This document shows, one piece after another, positions 8,663-18,196 of a stretch of DNA of 64,000 nucleotides. Numbering within the stretch: the stretch's first letter is position 1; each line of letters opens with the position of its first letter. A program made the position numbers and the translations under genes. Source of the stretch: Limnohabitans sp. Rim11 (GTDB lineage: Bacteria; Pseudomonadota; Gammaproteobacteria; Burkholderiales; Burkholderiaceae_C); NCBI RefSeq assembly GCF_001269365.1, contig NZ_CXOM01000001.1, positions 496,090 through 560,089 on the forward strand, in the 5' to 3' direction. The notes under the pieces are model-generated. The model made no database searches. It saw only the letters and a list, made by a program, of their open reading frames with translations, and was not told where the DNA came from.

Positions 8663-10974
8663 TCAAAAAAATTAGCCACCCCTCTGGACTCCTCGACGAG
8701 ATCGAAGGCAGCGTGCAAGGCCACCGCGATGGACATGGCTTCTTAATCCGCGACGACAGTGAAGGCGATATCTTTTTGTCGCCCAACGAAATGCGCGCGG
8801 TGTTGCACAAAGATCGCGTCAAAGTTCGCATCGTGCGGCAAGACCGAAAAGGCAGGCCCGAAGGTCGTGTGGTTGAAATTGTGGAGCGTCCGCCTCAGCC
8901 CATCATTGGCCGCTTGTTAAACGAAGGCGGCATTTGGATTGTGGCGCCGGAGGACAAACGCTACGGTCAAGACATTCTCATTCCCAAAGTAGGTATTGGC
9001 GCTGGCAAGCCAGGTCAAGTGGTGGTGGTCGAGCTCACTGAGCCGCCAGCATTGTTTGGGCAGCCTGTGGGCCGCGTCAAAGAAGTGTTGGGCGAGATTG
9101 ACGACCCCGGCATGGAAATCGACATTGCCGTTCGCAAGTACAGCGTGCCGCATGAATTTTCTGCCGCGTGCTTGAACTTGGCCCGTGAGTTGCCGGACAA
9201 AGTGCGCCCGCAAGATTCCAAAGATCGCATTGACCTGACCGACGTGCCCTTGGTCACCATTGACGGTGAAGATGCCCGTGACTTTGACGACGCAGTGTAT
9301 TGCGAGCCCGCCAAAATTGGCAAAGCCAAAGGCTGGCGCTTGTTGGTGGCCATTGCCGATGTCAGCAACTATGTAGAAACCGGTAGCGCCATCGACATCG
9401 ATGCATACGACCGTGCCACCAGTGTGTATTTTCCGCGCCGTGTCATTCCCATGTTGCCCGAAAAACTCTCCAACGGTTTGTGTTCACTCAACCCCGAAGT
9501 AGAGCGCTTGTGCATGGTATGTGACATGCTCATTACTGCCAAGGGCGATATTCACGCGTACCAGTTTTATCCGGCTGTGATGTACAGCCACGCGCGTTTT
9601 ACCTACACCGAAGTGGCTGCCATTTTGGCCAACACGCGTGGCCCTGAGGCCATCAAGCGCAAAGCGCGAGTGAATGATTTGCTCAACTTGCACGATGTGT
9701 ATCGCGCCTTGTTGTCTTCACGTGCTGTGCGTGGCGCGGTCGATTTTGAAACCACTGAAACGCAAATCATTTGTGACGACAACGGTCGCATCGAAAAAAT
9801 TGTGCCGCGCACCCGCACAGAAGCGCACCGCCTCATTGAAGAGGCCATGTTGGCCGCCAATGTGTGCAGTGCTGACTTTATTCAAACCAGCAAGCATCCT
9901 GGTTTGTTCCGCGTGCACGAAGGCCCAACGCCAGAGAAAAAAGATTTGCTGCGCAATTACTTGAAGTCTTTGGGCCTGCCTTACACCGTCAGTGACGAGC
10001 CCAAGCCCAGCGAGTTTCAACATATTGCACAGGCCACCAAAGACAGGCCAGACGCGCAACAAATTCACACCATGTTGTTGCGCTCTATGCAGCAAGCCAT
10101 TTACACGCCCATCAACAGCGGACACTTTGGCTTGGCCTACGAGGCCTACACACACTTCACCAGCCCCATTCGACGTTATCCCGATTTGTTGGTGCACCGT
10201 GTCATCAAGGCCATCTTGGCGCACAAGAAATACCAGCTGCCTGCATTGCCATTGCCCGGTGAGGCGCATGCCAAATTGGCCAAGCGTTTGCAGAAAAACA
10301 AATCTGGCGCACAAATGGACGATGCACCTCGCATCAAAATGTCGCCCGCCGAGCAACAGGCTTGGGAAGCCGCTGGCTTGCACTGCAGCGCCAACGAGCG
10401 CCGCGCCGATGAAGCCAGCCGCGATGTAGAGGCATGGCTTAAATGCAAATACATGCGCGAGCATTTGGGCGAGGAATATTCGGGCGTGGTCACCTCTGCC
10501 ACCAGCTTCGGCATCTTTGTCACCTTGGACAACTTGTACGTAGAAGGCTTGGTGCACATCACCGAACTAGGCGGCGAGTATTTCCGTTTTGATGAAGCCC
10601 GCCAAGAGTTACGCGGCGAACGCACTGGCATTCGCTATGCCATTGGCACCCGCGTGCAAATTCAGGTCAGCCGCGTCGATTTGGACGGTCGCAAAATTGA
10701 CTTCCGTTTGGTCAATCCAGCGGAGGAGTTCAGTCCCCGCCAAATGCGCGAAAAAGGCCCAGGCAAACAAGGCGGCAGTCGCAATGACGGCGGTATGGCG
10801 CGGGGCGCTTTGTCCGCCGCTGAAGGGCCCAAGTCCAAATCTCGCCCGTTCAATGCTCGCAAAGCAGAAGGTGGCAAACCAGCCACCCGACATGGCAAGG
10901 TCAGCCCCAAAGGTGCGCCTTCCAAGTCGGCGGGTTCAAAAAAATCAAGTCAAGCACGCAAGAGTCGTCGTTGA
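8656..10974 (+). CDS. rnr: Ribonuclease R
   Basis: A processive 3'-5' exoribonuclease that degrades structured RNA. Domains in order are cold-shock OB folds (to about residue 180), the RNB catalytic domain with TIDGEDARDFDDAV (Asp203, Asp209, Asp211, Asp212 as metal ligands) and HFTSPIRRYPDLLVHR, and an S1 domain (EEYSGVVTSATSFGIFVTL). A long Lys/Arg/Ser-rich basic tail follows. The frame is open from 8611, but that would place the start inside the reverse-strand tRNA. The TTG at 8656, just after AAGGA, gives 772 residues. The start is uncertain because the ribosome-site spacing is short. The N-terminal helix-turn-helix region of E. coli RNase R is absent. Confidence 0.9.
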   Translation: MYIKKISHPSGLLDEIEGSVQGHRDGHGFLIRDDSEGDIFLSPNEMRAVLHKDRVKVRIVRQDRKGRPEGRVVEIVERPPQPIIGRLLNEGGIWIVAPEDKRYGQDILIPKVGIGAGKPGQVVVVELTEPPALFGQPVGRVKEVLGEIDDPGMEIDIAVRKYSVPHEFSAACLNLARELPDKVRPQDSKDRIDLTDVPLVTIDGEDARDFDDAVYCEPAKIGKAKGWRLLVAIADVSNYVETGSAIDIDAYDRATSVYFPRRVIPMLPEKLSNGLCSLNPEVERLCMVCDMLITAKGDIHAYQFYPAVMYSHARFTYTEVAAILANTRGPEAIKRKARVNDLLNLHDVYRALLSSRAVRGAVDFETTETQIICDDNGRIEKIVPRTRTEAHRLIEEAMLAANVCSADFIQTSKHPGLFRVHEGPTPEKKDLLRNYLKSLGLPYTVSDEPKPSEFQHIAQATKDRPDAQQIHTMLLRSMQQAIYTPINSGHFGLAYEAYTHFTSPIRRYPDLLVHRVIKAILAHKKYQLPALPLPGEAHAKLAKRLQKNKSGAQMDDAPRIKMSPAEQQAWEAAGLHCSANERRADEASRDVEAWLKCKYMREHLGEEYSGVVTSATSFGIFVTLDNLYVEGLVHITELGGEYFRFDEARQELRGERTGIRYAIGTRVQIQVSRVDLDGRKIDFRLVNPAEEFSPRQMREKGPGKQGGSRNDGGMARGALSAAEGPKSKSRPFNARKAEGGKPATRHGKVSPKGAPSKSAGSKKSSQARKSRR

Positions 10975-11043
10975 AGCCGACAGCTTTGCAAGATCTATAT
11001 ACACAGTTTTTTCATTTGAAGATTTAAGCAGGAGACAAAATTC

Positions 11044-11808
11044 ATGACAAGCACATCAAAAATTGCCATCGTCACAGGCGCTGGGTCTGGCATTGGCAAA
11101 GCAACGGCAATGGCCCTGCTCAAAGACGGCTGGTCTGTTGTGTTGGCTGGCCGCCGTTTGGCCAATTTGGAAGAGGTGGCCGCAGAAGCCAAGGCTTTGA
11201 ATGCCAACTACCAAGTGCTGGCTGTGCCCACCGATGTCACACAAGAAGACTCTGTTGCTAACCTCTTTGCCCAATGCGTCAAAACTTTTGGTCGTGTTGA
11301 CTTGTTGTTTAACAACGCAGGTGTTAGCACGCCCGCCATTCCCTTGCCCGAACTCAGTTTGGAAATGTGGAAAGGTGTGGTCGATACCAACCTCACCGGC
11401 ATGTTCTTGTGCATTCGTGAAGCCTTCCGCGTCATGAAAGATCAAAAGCCCATGGGCGGCCGCATCATCAACAACGGTTCTATCTCTGCCACCACACCGC
11501 GTCCATTTTCGATTGCCTACACTTCTACCAAGCATGCAGTTTCTGGCTTGACCAAAACTGCCTCTTTAGATGGTCGTCAGTACGACATCGCAGTGGGTCA
11601 AATTGATGTGGGCAATGCAGCGACGCCGATGGCCATGAAGATGGCCAAGGGAGTGCCGCAAGCCAACCTCGAAATCAAAGCAGAACCACTCATGGATGTG
11701 GCTTTGGTCGGGAGCTCGGTGGTTTACATGGCCAGCTTGCCATTAGAAGCCAACGTGATGTTCCACACCGTGATGGCCACTAAGATGCCGTTTGCGGGCC
11801 GCGGATAA
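11044..11808 (+). CDS. SDR-family NAD(P)-dependent oxidoreductase
   Basis: A classical short-chain dehydrogenase of 254 residues. TGAGSGIG at 11-18 binds the coenzyme, NNAG is at 90-93, and the catalytic residues are Ser146, Tyr159 and Lys163. After Lys163 the usual PG motif is replaced by [13 protein letters not shown], a variant seen in some uncharacterised SDRs. An AGGAG ribosome site precedes the ATG. The gene's 3' end overlaps the convergent nnr gene by 29 bases. The substrate is not evident, and neither rnr nor the NAD(P)HX repair gene suggests one. Confidence 0.88.
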   Translation: MTSTSKIAIVTGAGSGIGKATAMALLKDGWSVVLAGRRLANLEEVAAEAKALNANYQVLAVPTDVTQEDSVANLFAQCVKTFGRVDLLFNNAGVSTPAIPLPELSLEMWKGVVDTNLTGMFLCIREAFRVMKDQKPMGGRIINNGSISATTPRPFSIAYTSTKHAVSGLTKTASLDGRQYDIAVGQIDVGNAATPMAMKMAKGVPQANLEIKAEPLMDVALVGSSVVYMASLPLEANVMFHTVMATKMPFAGRG

Positions 11809-13390
11809 GTTGTGCCAGGGTGCTGGCCGTCAAGCTGGCACCTTCAAATAAATCGGCTGCTTGGCCGTGTTCAAACGCGGCAGTGCATGCCGCACCAAAG
11901 GCTGATAAGCCTTGAGCCATGCGCGCGCCCACCACCCCCGCCAACACATCGCCCGTGCCAGCCGTTGCCAAGCGCGCGTTGCCGGTGGGGTTGATCACAG
12001 AGGTGTGTGCAATTTGGGCAATGACAGTGCCTGAACCTTTTAGAACCACCGTGCAATCAAACACTGCCGCCAAGCTTTGGGCTGCCTTTAGTCGGTCTTG
12101 CTGCACGTGAGCGGTGTCTGTTTTTAAAAGCCGCGCAGCTTCTAAAGGGTGGGGCGTGATCACTGTTGCTTGGTTGAGCGTTGATCTTTTCTTTAGAAGA
12201 TCTTGCAGCCAAGGGTCTTGCGAAATGGCATTCAATGCATCGGCGTCCAACACAAGTTGCTTGCTCTCTTGAAGGACCTGCGGCAAAACTTTTTGAATGG
12301 CAATACCGCCGCCACATCCACAGACAACAACCCCACTAGCGAGATGAAGCGCCTTAAAGTTGCGCGGCATAATTTCCGGCAAAACAGGGTTGTGATAGAG
12401 CGCAAACTCAGAGGTCGGTTGTTGCGCACTTTGATCAGAAGATTCATCTGAAAGAAAGCAAGTCATGACGCGACCTGCGCCTGCGTGCAATGCGGCAGAG
12501 GCAGCTAAATCAACAGCGCCAGTCATGCCCATGCCCCTGACGTTCAGAGGTTCGCCACCCACAACCGCCACATCGCCAAAGCTGCCCTTGTGGCTAGCAT
12601 GCAAGCTAGAAACGGACGGCAAAGGTTGATGATTGAGCAGTGCTGCGCTGGGTCTATTTTCTTGGAGCGCTTCAGTGCCTAAATCTTCCAACCACAAGGT
12701 GCCGCACGCATCGCGTCCATGGGCTGTGAAGCAACCTGGCTTGGCATTGAGCAATTGCAAAGTGTGCGTAGCACGTATGCTCAAGCCTTGTAATTTTTCA
12801 TCTTGAAAATTCCCTGTGTTGGCATTCAGGCCGGAGGGAATGTCAACCGCCAAAACACTAGGCCCATAGGCGTAGATGTTGGCGATCCAATCTTCTAAGC
12901 GGGGCTGGTGCGCTTGTTCAAGGCCCGCGTTTGTGGCGGCTCTTTCACGAATGCCTACACCCAATAAAGCATCGATGATCAAGTCATTGGCTTGTAGCTC
13001 TTCTGGCAAAGGCAAATGATCTTGAATGGCAATGGCCAACGATTGAACCTTCTTCAAGGCCTTCTCTGAATCGTTGGGTCGCTTTGAATGGGGCTGCCAT
13101 AAAACCACTTGCACGCGCTGCCCCCATGCCTGCAAATGGGTGGCCGCTTCTAGTCCGTCGCCGCCGTTGTTGCCCGGGCCACAAAAAATCCAATGGCAGT
13201 TGGCAAAAGGTTGGATGGCCATGGCCAGTTTGGCAATGGCCAAACCAGCGTTTTCCATCAAAGACTGTGGCTCAGAATTCAAGGCTGCGGCTGCAACTTC
13301 TAACTGGCGCGTTTGCGCCACATCGAACAATTTCAGGGGCGCTTGCCAGTTGATTTTTTTCAATGGCTTAGGCGCGAAGTGCGTCCTCAA
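11780..13390 (-). CDS. nnr: Bifunctional NAD(P)HX epimerase / ADP-dependent NAD(P)HX dehydratase
   Basis: Repairs hydrated NADH and NADPH. Residues about 20-230 form the YjeF N-terminal epimerase domain with the motif [14 protein letters not shown]. Residues about 250-530 form the ribokinase-like dehydratase domain, with [19 protein letters not shown] as its catalytic and ATP-site signature near the C-terminus. The length (536 residues) is typical of the fused bacterial enzyme. The start at 13390 overlaps the end of the upstream amidase gene by 23 bases, so the two are probably translationally coupled. The 3' end overlaps the convergent SDR gene. The two domains are intact. Confidence 0.93.
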   Translation of the reverse strand: MRTHFAPKPLKKINWQAPLKLFDVAQTRQLEVAAAALNSEPQSLMENAGLAIAKLAMAIQPFANCHWIFCGPGNNGGDGLEAATHLQAWGQRVQVVLWQPHSKRPNDSEKALKKVQSLAIAIQDHLPLPEELQANDLIIDALLGVGIRERAATNAGLEQAHQPRLEDWIANIYAYGPSVLAVDIPSGLNANTGNFQDEKLQGLSIRATHTLQLLNAKPGCFTAHGRDACGTLWLEDLGTEALQENRPSAALLNHQPLPSVSSLHASHKGSFGDVAVVGGEPLNVRGMGMTGAVDLAASAALHAGAGRVMTCFLSDESSDQSAQQPTSEFALYHNPVLPEIMPRNFKALHLASGVVVCGCGGGIAIQKVLPQVLQESKQLVLDADALNAISQDPWLQDLLKKRSTLNQATVITPHPLEAARLLKTDTAHVQQDRLKAAQSLAAVFDCTVVLKGSGTVIAQIAHTSVINPTGNARLATAGTGDVLAGVVGARMAQGLSAFGAACTAAFEHGQAADLFEGASLTASTLAQLIRGPQTAS

Positions 13391-14720
13391 TGGTGAGAGA
13401 GATGTTCAAGACAGCATCGTCGTGCATGGGGCCTTGCCAGACCATCATGCTGCTGGGCAGTTCACCGGCTTGATGCATGGGCAATGACAAGGCGCAGCCA
13501 TCCAACATGTTGACCACACTGGTATTGCGCAGCAACAAACCATTGACAGCAAAGAAGGCCTCATCGCGCTCTTTGCCAGGTGCCACGCTTTCGATGGTGG
13601 GTCCGTAGACAGGGACCGTGGGCGATAGCGCTGCATCAAATGAATTCAAAGCAGCCTGGATGCTTTGGATCCATTCGGCACGGCCTTTTTGCAGGTCTAA
13701 ATATTCAAAGGCTTTCATGTTGGCGCCTCGCAAGATGCGAGCCGCTACGCGGGGGTCATAGGCCACTTCATCTTTGGCCAAAAGTTGTCTGTGCCATGTG
13801 TAGCTCTCTGCGGCGCTAAAGCCACCCGTGACCAACAAACCTGCCAAGGCGTGTATCTCTGCCATGGGCGTCTCTACCAATTGGGCGCCTGCTTTTGATA
13901 GCTTAGACAGGCTGCGCTCCCAAGCTTTTTGCACGCCGGCTGCCATGCCATCGAACATGAGGCTGGTGGGCACGGCCAGTCGATAACTAGACAGCGGACG
14001 CTGAGACCGAGCCACTCTGCGTGCAGACAGTATTTCTTGGGCCAAGATGGCATCGCGCACGCTGCGTGTCATGGCGCACACGGTGTCCATGGTGGTGGAG
14101 AGGGGCACCGCGCCCTCTGTTGGAACCCTGCGCGCCGTATTTTTAAAACCCACAATGCCGTTCAGGGCTGCGGGAATGCGAATGGATCCGCCCGTGTCAG
14201 ACCCCAGGCCAATAAAGGCGGCGCCTGTGGCCACGGACACAGCTGCGCCCGATGAAGATCCGCCGGGGGCGTGGGCTTTGCCTTCAGTCAAGACGGGGGT
14301 GTTTGTGAGAGCATCCCAAGCCGCTGGCGTGCCATAGTGTGGATTGATGCCAACCCCAGAAAAGGCAAATTCCACCATGTTGGTTCTGCCTAAAAACGCG
14401 CCGCCAGCCTGCTTCAGTCTGGCAACGGCCGGGCAATCAGCCTGAGCAGGGGGTGCGCCTTTCAGAACAACCGAGCCCGCCAATGTCGGACTGCCCGCCA
14501 CATCAAACAAGTCCTTGACCGTAAAAGCCAAGCCTTTCAGGGGGGCGTTGAGCAAGCTTGGCTCGTTCAAAAGTTCGGGCGATTCAGCAGGCTCAAGCGC
14601 CATGAACACTTTGTCGCAGGCTGAGGATTGGGCGATGGCCTGGCTTTTTTGCCATTCGGCCAATGGGCTGGTCTGTTGGGTGGCCAGTGCTTGCAAAGTG
14701 GCGATCAGGTCTTGGCGCAT
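13368..14720 (-). CDS. Amidase (amidase-signature family)
   Basis: A cytoplasmic hydrolase of amide bonds with the Ser-cisSer-Lys triad. Lys69 lies in FTVKDLFDVAG, Ser155 in GGSSSGAAVSVATGAA, and the nucleophile Ser179 in GSDTGGSIRIPAALNG. The frame is open to 14777, but the ATG at 14720 fits the normal N-terminus and keeps the gene clear of the rpsB promoter; it gives 450 residues. The specific amide substrate cannot be read. Comparable annotations include AtzF-like or indole-acetamide-type amidases, and I would not choose between them. It is followed by nnr in a two-gene operon. Confidence 0.9.
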   Translation of the reverse strand: MRQDLIATLQALATQQTSPLAEWQKSQAIAQSSACDKVFMALEPAESPELLNEPSLLNAPLKGLAFTVKDLFDVAGSPTLAGSVVLKGAPPAQADCPAVARLKQAGGAFLGRTNMVEFAFSGVGINPHYGTPAAWDALTNTPVLTEGKAHAPGGSSSGAAVSVATGAAFIGLGSDTGGSIRIPAALNGIVGFKNTARRVPTEGAVPLSTTMDTVCAMTRSVRDAILAQEILSARRVARSQRPLSSYRLAVPTSLMFDGMAAGVQKAWERSLSKLSKAGAQLVETPMAEIHALAGLLVTGGFSAAESYTWHRQLLAKDEVAYDPRVAARILRGANMKAFEYLDLQKGRAEWIQSIQAALNSFDAALSPTVPVYGPTIESVAPGKERDEAFFAVNGLLLRNTSVVNMLDGCALSLPMHQAGELPSSMMVWQGPMHDDAVLNISLTIEDALRA

Positions 14721-14763
14721 GGTTTTAAGAGGAGGATTTGTGTGTAAAGAGCGGGGAAGGGGC

Positions 14764-14793
14764 TGGAAAAAGTGCAATTTGGGATGCTATACT
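14764..14793 (+). promoter_or_regulatory. Probable sigma-70 promoter of rpsB-tsf
   Basis: An extended -10 element TGCTATACT (TATACT at 14788-14793) is preceded at 18 bases by TGGAAA, a weak -35. It lies about 145 bases before the rpsB ATG, leaving a structured leader. It is divergent from the amidase gene. Confidence 0.6.
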
Positions 14794-14824
14794 CGACTGG
14801 CTTAGCAGGAATTTCCCTGCTAGT

Positions 14825-14912
14825 AAATCGCAAACCGGCTCCTTCAAGGTGTTGGTTGTTGTGCAAAGTCCCGTAAGGGGCTGACGTCAGCAACCGATGT
14901 GTGAGCCGATTT
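14825..14912 (+). ncRNA. Structured rpsB leader, candidate S2 autoregulatory element
   Basis: Nested pairings are visible: AAATCG (14825-14830) with CGATTT (14907-14912), CGGCTC (14836-14841) with GAGCCG (14903-14908), GGTTGTTG (14854-14861) with CAGCAACC (14888-14895, one G-U), and an inner GTCCC-GTAA-GGGGC hairpin. The two outer stems share bases 14907-14908, so they are alternatives or stack closely. Together they make one long arm ending 26 bases before the rpsB ATG. An upstream hairpin TAGCAGG/CCTGCTA lies at 14803-14822. S2 represses its own operon through its leader in other proteobacteria; the assignment here is by position and structure. Confidence 0.5.
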
Positions 14913-14937
14913 TAGACCCAACCTTCGGAGAAACAAT

Positions 14938-15690
14938 ATGTCCGTTACCATGCGCGAAATGCTGGAAGCCGGTGTCCACTTTGGTCACCAAACTCGCTTC
15001 TGGAACCCCAAGATGTCCCCCTTCATCTTCGGTCACCGCAACAAAATCCACATCATCAACTTGGAAAAATCTTTACCGATGTTCCAAGACGCATTGAAGT
15101 TCGTCAAACAACTCTCTGCAAACCGCGGCAACATCCTCATGGTTGGCACTAAGCGCCAAGCCCGTGAAACCGTGGCAGCTGAAGCTCAGCGCGCTGGCGT
15201 GCCTTATGTTGACCAACGCTGGTTGGGCGGCATGCTCACCAACTTCAAAACCGTCAAGACTTCCATCAAGCGCTTGAAGGACATGAAAGCTCAACAAGAA
15301 GTCGGCCTCGACTCTTTGAGCAAAAAAGAACAACTCATGTTCAAACGTGAAATCGAGAAGCTTGAAAAAGACATCGGTGGCATTCAAGACATGGCCACAT
15401 TGCCTGATGCTATTTTCGTGATCGACGTGGGTTACCACAAGATTGCCATCTTGGAAGCCAAGAAATTGGGCATTCCATTGATCGGCGTGGTTGACTCCAA
15501 CCACTCACCCGAAGGCATCGACTACATCATTCCAGGTAACGACGACTCTTCTAAAGCCGTTACTTTGTACGCTCGCGGCATTGCCGACGCCATCATTGAA
15601 GGTCGTGCCAACGCCGTTCAAGACGTGGTCAATGCTGTTGCCGCCGAAGGCGCAGACGAATTCGTTGAAGTGCAAGAAGCTTCTGCTTAA
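14938..15690 (+). CDS. rpsB: 30S ribosomal protein S2
   Basis: A 250-residue small-subunit protein, usual length. It opens with [20 protein letters not shown], the S2 signature, and contains [18 protein letters not shown] and [19 protein letters not shown]. It binds near the neck of the 30S subunit together with S1 and is needed for S1 attachment. The ATG at 14938 has CGGAG ten bases upstream. It heads the translation and cell-envelope cluster and is followed by a strong terminator and then tsf. That terminator is probably leaky or partial, because rpsB-tsf is normally one transcription unit. A structured leader suggests autoregulation. Confidence 0.98.
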   Translation: MSVTMREMLEAGVHFGHQTRFWNPKMSPFIFGHRNKIHIINLEKSLPMFQDALKFVKQLSANRGNILMVGTKRQARETVAAEAQRAGVPYVDQRWLGGMLTNFKTVKTSIKRLKDMKAQQEVGLDSLSKKEQLMFKREIEKLEKDIGGIQDMATLPDAIFVIDVGYHKIAILEAKKLGIPLIGVVDSNHSPEGIDYIIPGNDDSSKAVTLYARGIADAIIEGRANAVQDVVNAVAAEGADEFVEVQEASA

Positions 15691-15707
15691 TGCCCTCTCA
15701 ACCAGAG

Positions 15708-15734
15708 AAAAGGGGCTTCTTGCCCCTTTTTTTT
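15708..15734 (+). terminator. Rho-independent terminator between rpsB and tsf
   Basis: GGGGC (15712-15716) pairs with GCCCC (15722-15726), extended by AAAA/TTTT, around a TTCTT loop. The stem is followed by eight T residues. It probably attenuates rpsB transcription into tsf. Confidence 0.9.
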
Positions 15735-15810
15735 AACCTGAGTTGCACTGAGTTTTTATCAATTTTTAATTAATTCGAACCTTAATTCGAAGACGAAACG
15801 GAGAAATCAA

Positions 15811-16704
15811 ATGGCTGCTATTACCGCAAGCATGGTCGCAGAACTGCGTGCTAAAACCGATGCCCCCATGATGGAATGCAAAAAAGCTTTGACCGAAGCC
15901 GAAGGCGACATGGCCAAAGCAGAAGAGTTGTTGCGCGTTAAATTGGGTACAAAAGCTGGCAAAGCCGCTTCCCGCGTCACAGCCGAAGGCGTGATCGTTG
16001 CCTTCACCGAAGGCAACACAGGCGCCATGCTCGAAGTCAACTGCGAAACCGACTTCGTGACCAAAAACGACAGCTTCTTGGCTTTGGCCAATGCCGCTGC
16101 CAAATTGGCCGCTTTGCACAACCCAGCCGACGTGGCTGCCTTGGGCGAACTGCCTTACACACAAGACGGCTTCGGTCCTACATTGGAAGAAGTTCGCAAG
16201 GGCCTGATCGGCAAGATCGGCGAGAACATGAGCTTCCGCCGCTTCAAGCGCGTGGCCGGTGGTGCCCAAATCGCTACCTACTTGCACGGCACACGCATTG
16301 GTGTGTTGGTTGAGTACGAAGGCAAAGAAACAGCGGCCAAAGACGTTGCCATGCACGTTGCCGCCATGAAGCCTGTGGCTTTGACCAGCAACGATGTGCC
16401 TGCCGACCTGATCGACAAAGAGCGTTCAGTGGCCACAGCCAAGGCTGCAGAGTCTGGCAAGCCTGCCGACATCGCTGCCAAAATGATCGAAGGTTCTGTT
16501 CAGAAGTACCTCAAAGAAGTGTCTTTGAACAACCAAACTTTCGTCAAAAACGACAAGCAAACTGTTGAGCAAATGCTCAAAGCCGAAGCCACCCAAGTCA
16601 AAGCTTTCACTTTGTATGTGGTGGGCGAGGGCATTGAGAAGAAGGTAGACGACTTTGCCGCCGAAGTGGCTGCACAAGTGGCTGCTGCTCAAAACGCAGC
16701 TTAA
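15811..16704 (+). CDS. tsf: Translation elongation factor Ts
   Basis: The nucleotide exchange factor that recycles EF-Tu from GDP to GTP form. The 297 residues start [20 protein letters not shown], followed by [20 protein letters not shown], the N-terminal domain that contacts EF-Tu. [13 protein letters not shown] is the second family signature. The C-terminal part [20 protein letters not shown] and the rest of the dimer domain are complete. CGGAG precedes the ATG at 15811 with good spacing. It lies between rpsB and pyrH as in most proteobacteria. Length is close to the 283 residues of the E. coli protein. Confidence 0.98.
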   Translation: MAAITASMVAELRAKTDAPMMECKKALTEAEGDMAKAEELLRVKLGTKAGKAASRVTAEGVIVAFTEGNTGAMLEVNCETDFVTKNDSFLALANAAAKLAALHNPADVAALGELPYTQDGFGPTLEEVRKGLIGKIGENMSFRRFKRVAGGAQIATYLHGTRIGVLVEYEGKETAAKDVAMHVAAMKPVALTSNDVPADLIDKERSVATAKAAESGKPADIAAKMIEGSVQKYLKEVSLNNQTFVKNDKQTVEQMLKAEATQVKAFTLYVVGEGIEKKVDDFAAEVAAQVAAAQNAA

Positions 16705-16740
16705 TCTGCTTCTATCGGGGGTCAAACCCGGTTAAAAAGG

Positions 16741-16758
16741 GTCGCCCAAAAGGGCGAT
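16741..16758 (+). other. Stem-loop between tsf and pyrH
   Basis: GTCGCCC-AAAA-GGGCGAT forms a seven-pair hairpin (one G-U) 40 bases before the pyrH ATG. No T-run follows, so it is not a standard terminator. It may be an RNA processing or 3'-end protection site. Confidence 0.35.
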
Positions 16759-16798
16759 TCAACGCTAAACTTCAATCTGTCTTTATGAGGAGCCTGTC

Positions 16799-17521
16799 AT
16801 GACCATTGCCCAACCAGCCCACAAGCGTATTTTGCTCAAGCTGTCGGGTGAGGCCTTGATGGGCGATGATCAGTTTGGCATCAACCGCGCCACCATCGTG
16901 CGCATGGTTGAAGAAATCGCCGATGTCACGCGCTTGGGTGTCCAAGTGGCAGTGGTCATCGGCGGTGGCAACATCTTCCGCGGTGTTGCCGGCGGTTCTG
17001 TCGGTATGGACCGCGCCACAGCAGATTACATGGGCATGTTGGCCACAGTCATGAATGCCTTGGCACTAGCAGACACCATGGACAAAGCAGGCCTGACGGC
17101 ACGCGTCATGTCGGCCATTGCCATTGAGCAGGTGGTCGAGCCTTATGTTCGCCCCAAAGCCCTGCAGTACCTCGAAGAGGGCAAAGTGGTTATTTTTGCC
17201 GCCGGTACCGGTAATCCTTTCTTTACCACCGACACCGCTGCGGCTTTGCGCGGCGCTGAAATTGGTGCTGAATTGGTTCTCAAAGCCACCAAAGTCGACG
17301 GCGTTTACACGGCCGATCCCAAAAAAGATCCCGCTGCCACCCGTTACACCAAAATTTCTTTCGACGAAGCCATTTCTCAAAATCTCGGCATCATGGATGC
17401 CACAGCATTTGCCTTGTGCCGAGATCAAAAGTTGCCCGTTAAAGTGTTCTCGATTTTCAAGCATGGGGCCCTCAAGCGAGTGGTCATGGGTGAGGACGAA
17501 GGCACTTTGGTTTACGCCTAA
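16799..17521 (+). CDS. pyrH: Uridylate kinase (UMP kinase)
   Basis: Phosphorylates UMP to UDP, the first committed step from UMP toward UTP and CTP; bacterial enzymes are hexamers inhibited by UTP. The 240-residue protein carries the amino-acid-kinase fold: [20 protein letters not shown] at the N-terminus, [18 protein letters not shown] for nucleotide binding, and [20 protein letters not shown], the UMP-site signature. [17 protein letters not shown] is also conserved. An AGGAG site precedes the ATG. It sits in the conserved tsf-pyrH-frr order with 94 bases after tsf and 47 before frr. The enzyme appears complete. Confidence 0.97.
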   Translation: MTIAQPAHKRILLKLSGEALMGDDQFGINRATIVRMVEEIADVTRLGVQVAVVIGGGNIFRGVAGGSVGMDRATADYMGMLATVMNALALADTMDKAGLTARVMSAIAIEQVVEPYVRPKALQYLEEGKVVIFAAGTGNPFFTTDTAAALRGAEIGAELVLKATKVDGVYTADPKKDPAATRYTKISFDEAISQNLGIMDATAFALCRDQKLPVKVFSIFKHGALKRVVMGEDEGTLVYA

Positions 17522-17568
17522 TACCTCTCTCATTCTTGTTTTTGCCAGTTCTGGCCCCGGAGAATTTC

Positions 17569-18129
17569 ATGAGCTTAGAAGACATCAAGAAAACCACACA
17601 AACCAAAATGGACCAGTCCATTGCGGCTTTCAAAAACAACCTCACCAAAATTCGCACTGGCCGTGCCAATCCCGCCATCTTGGACACCATCCAAGTCGAT
17701 TACTACGGCTCTGTGGTGCCTTTGTCCCAAGTGGCCAATGTGTCCCTCATTGACTCGCGCACCATCAGCGTTCAGCCCTGGGAAAAAAACATGGGCGCCA
17801 AGATTGAAAAAGCCATTCGCGAAAGCGATTTGGGCTTGAACCCTGCATCCATGGGTGATTTGATCCGCGTGCCCATGCCGCCCATGAGCGAAGAGCGCCG
17901 CAAGGAAATGACCAAGCTGGTTCGCACCGAAGGCGAGAACGCCAAAATTGCAGTGCGCAATTTGCGCCGAGATGCCAACGAATCCGTTAAGAAATTGGTC
18001 AAGGACAAACTGGCTTCCGAAGACGAGCAAAAACGCTCAGAAGCCGAAGTGCAAAAGGTCACCGACAAACACATTGCCGAGATTGACCAATTGGTAGCTG
18101 GCAAAGAACAAGAAATCATGGCCGTTTGA
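17569..18129 (+). CDS. frr: Ribosome recycling factor
   Basis: Splits post-termination ribosomes together with EF-G. The 186-residue protein has the expected helical domain ([20 protein letters not shown], then [12 protein letters not shown]) and the central domain ([20 protein letters not shown]). The helical C-terminal half contains [21 protein letters not shown] set the start at the ATG 17569, preceded by CGGAG at nine bases, rather than the in-frame ATG at 17536. It follows pyrH as usual. The next gene is cdsA, not uppS, which normally comes here in related genomes. Confidence 0.97.
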   Translation: MSLEDIKKTTQTKMDQSIAAFKNNLTKIRTGRANPAILDTIQVDYYGSVVPLSQVANVSLIDSRTISVQPWEKNMGAKIEKAIRESDLGLNPASMGDLIRVPMPPMSEERRKEMTKLVRTEGENAKIAVRNLRRDANESVKKLVKDKLASEDEQKRSEAEVQKVTDKHIAEIDQLVAGKEQEIMAV

Positions 18130-18151
18130 TGAAGCTGTTCACTCGCTTCAT

Positions 18152-18196
18152 GCATCGAATCGCTGACACATTGACTGTGACGGACTGATTCGATGC
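18152..18196 (+). promoter_or_regulatory. Perfect inverted repeat containing the cdsA start codon
   Basis: GCATCGAATC (18152-18161) is the exact reverse complement of GATTCGATGC (18187-18196), with 25 bases between them. The cdsA ATG (18193-18195) lies inside the right arm. In RNA this would form a ten-pair stem hiding the start codon. Alternatively it is a scar or a protein-binding site. Confidence 0.55.

Noticed and set aside
9718..10557. A 279-codon open frame on the minus strand
   Set aside because: Antisense to the RNB and S1 domains of rnr; no family features.
16715..16758. Rho-independent terminator after tsf
   Set aside because: The hairpins lack a T-run, and pyrH follows in the conserved operon.
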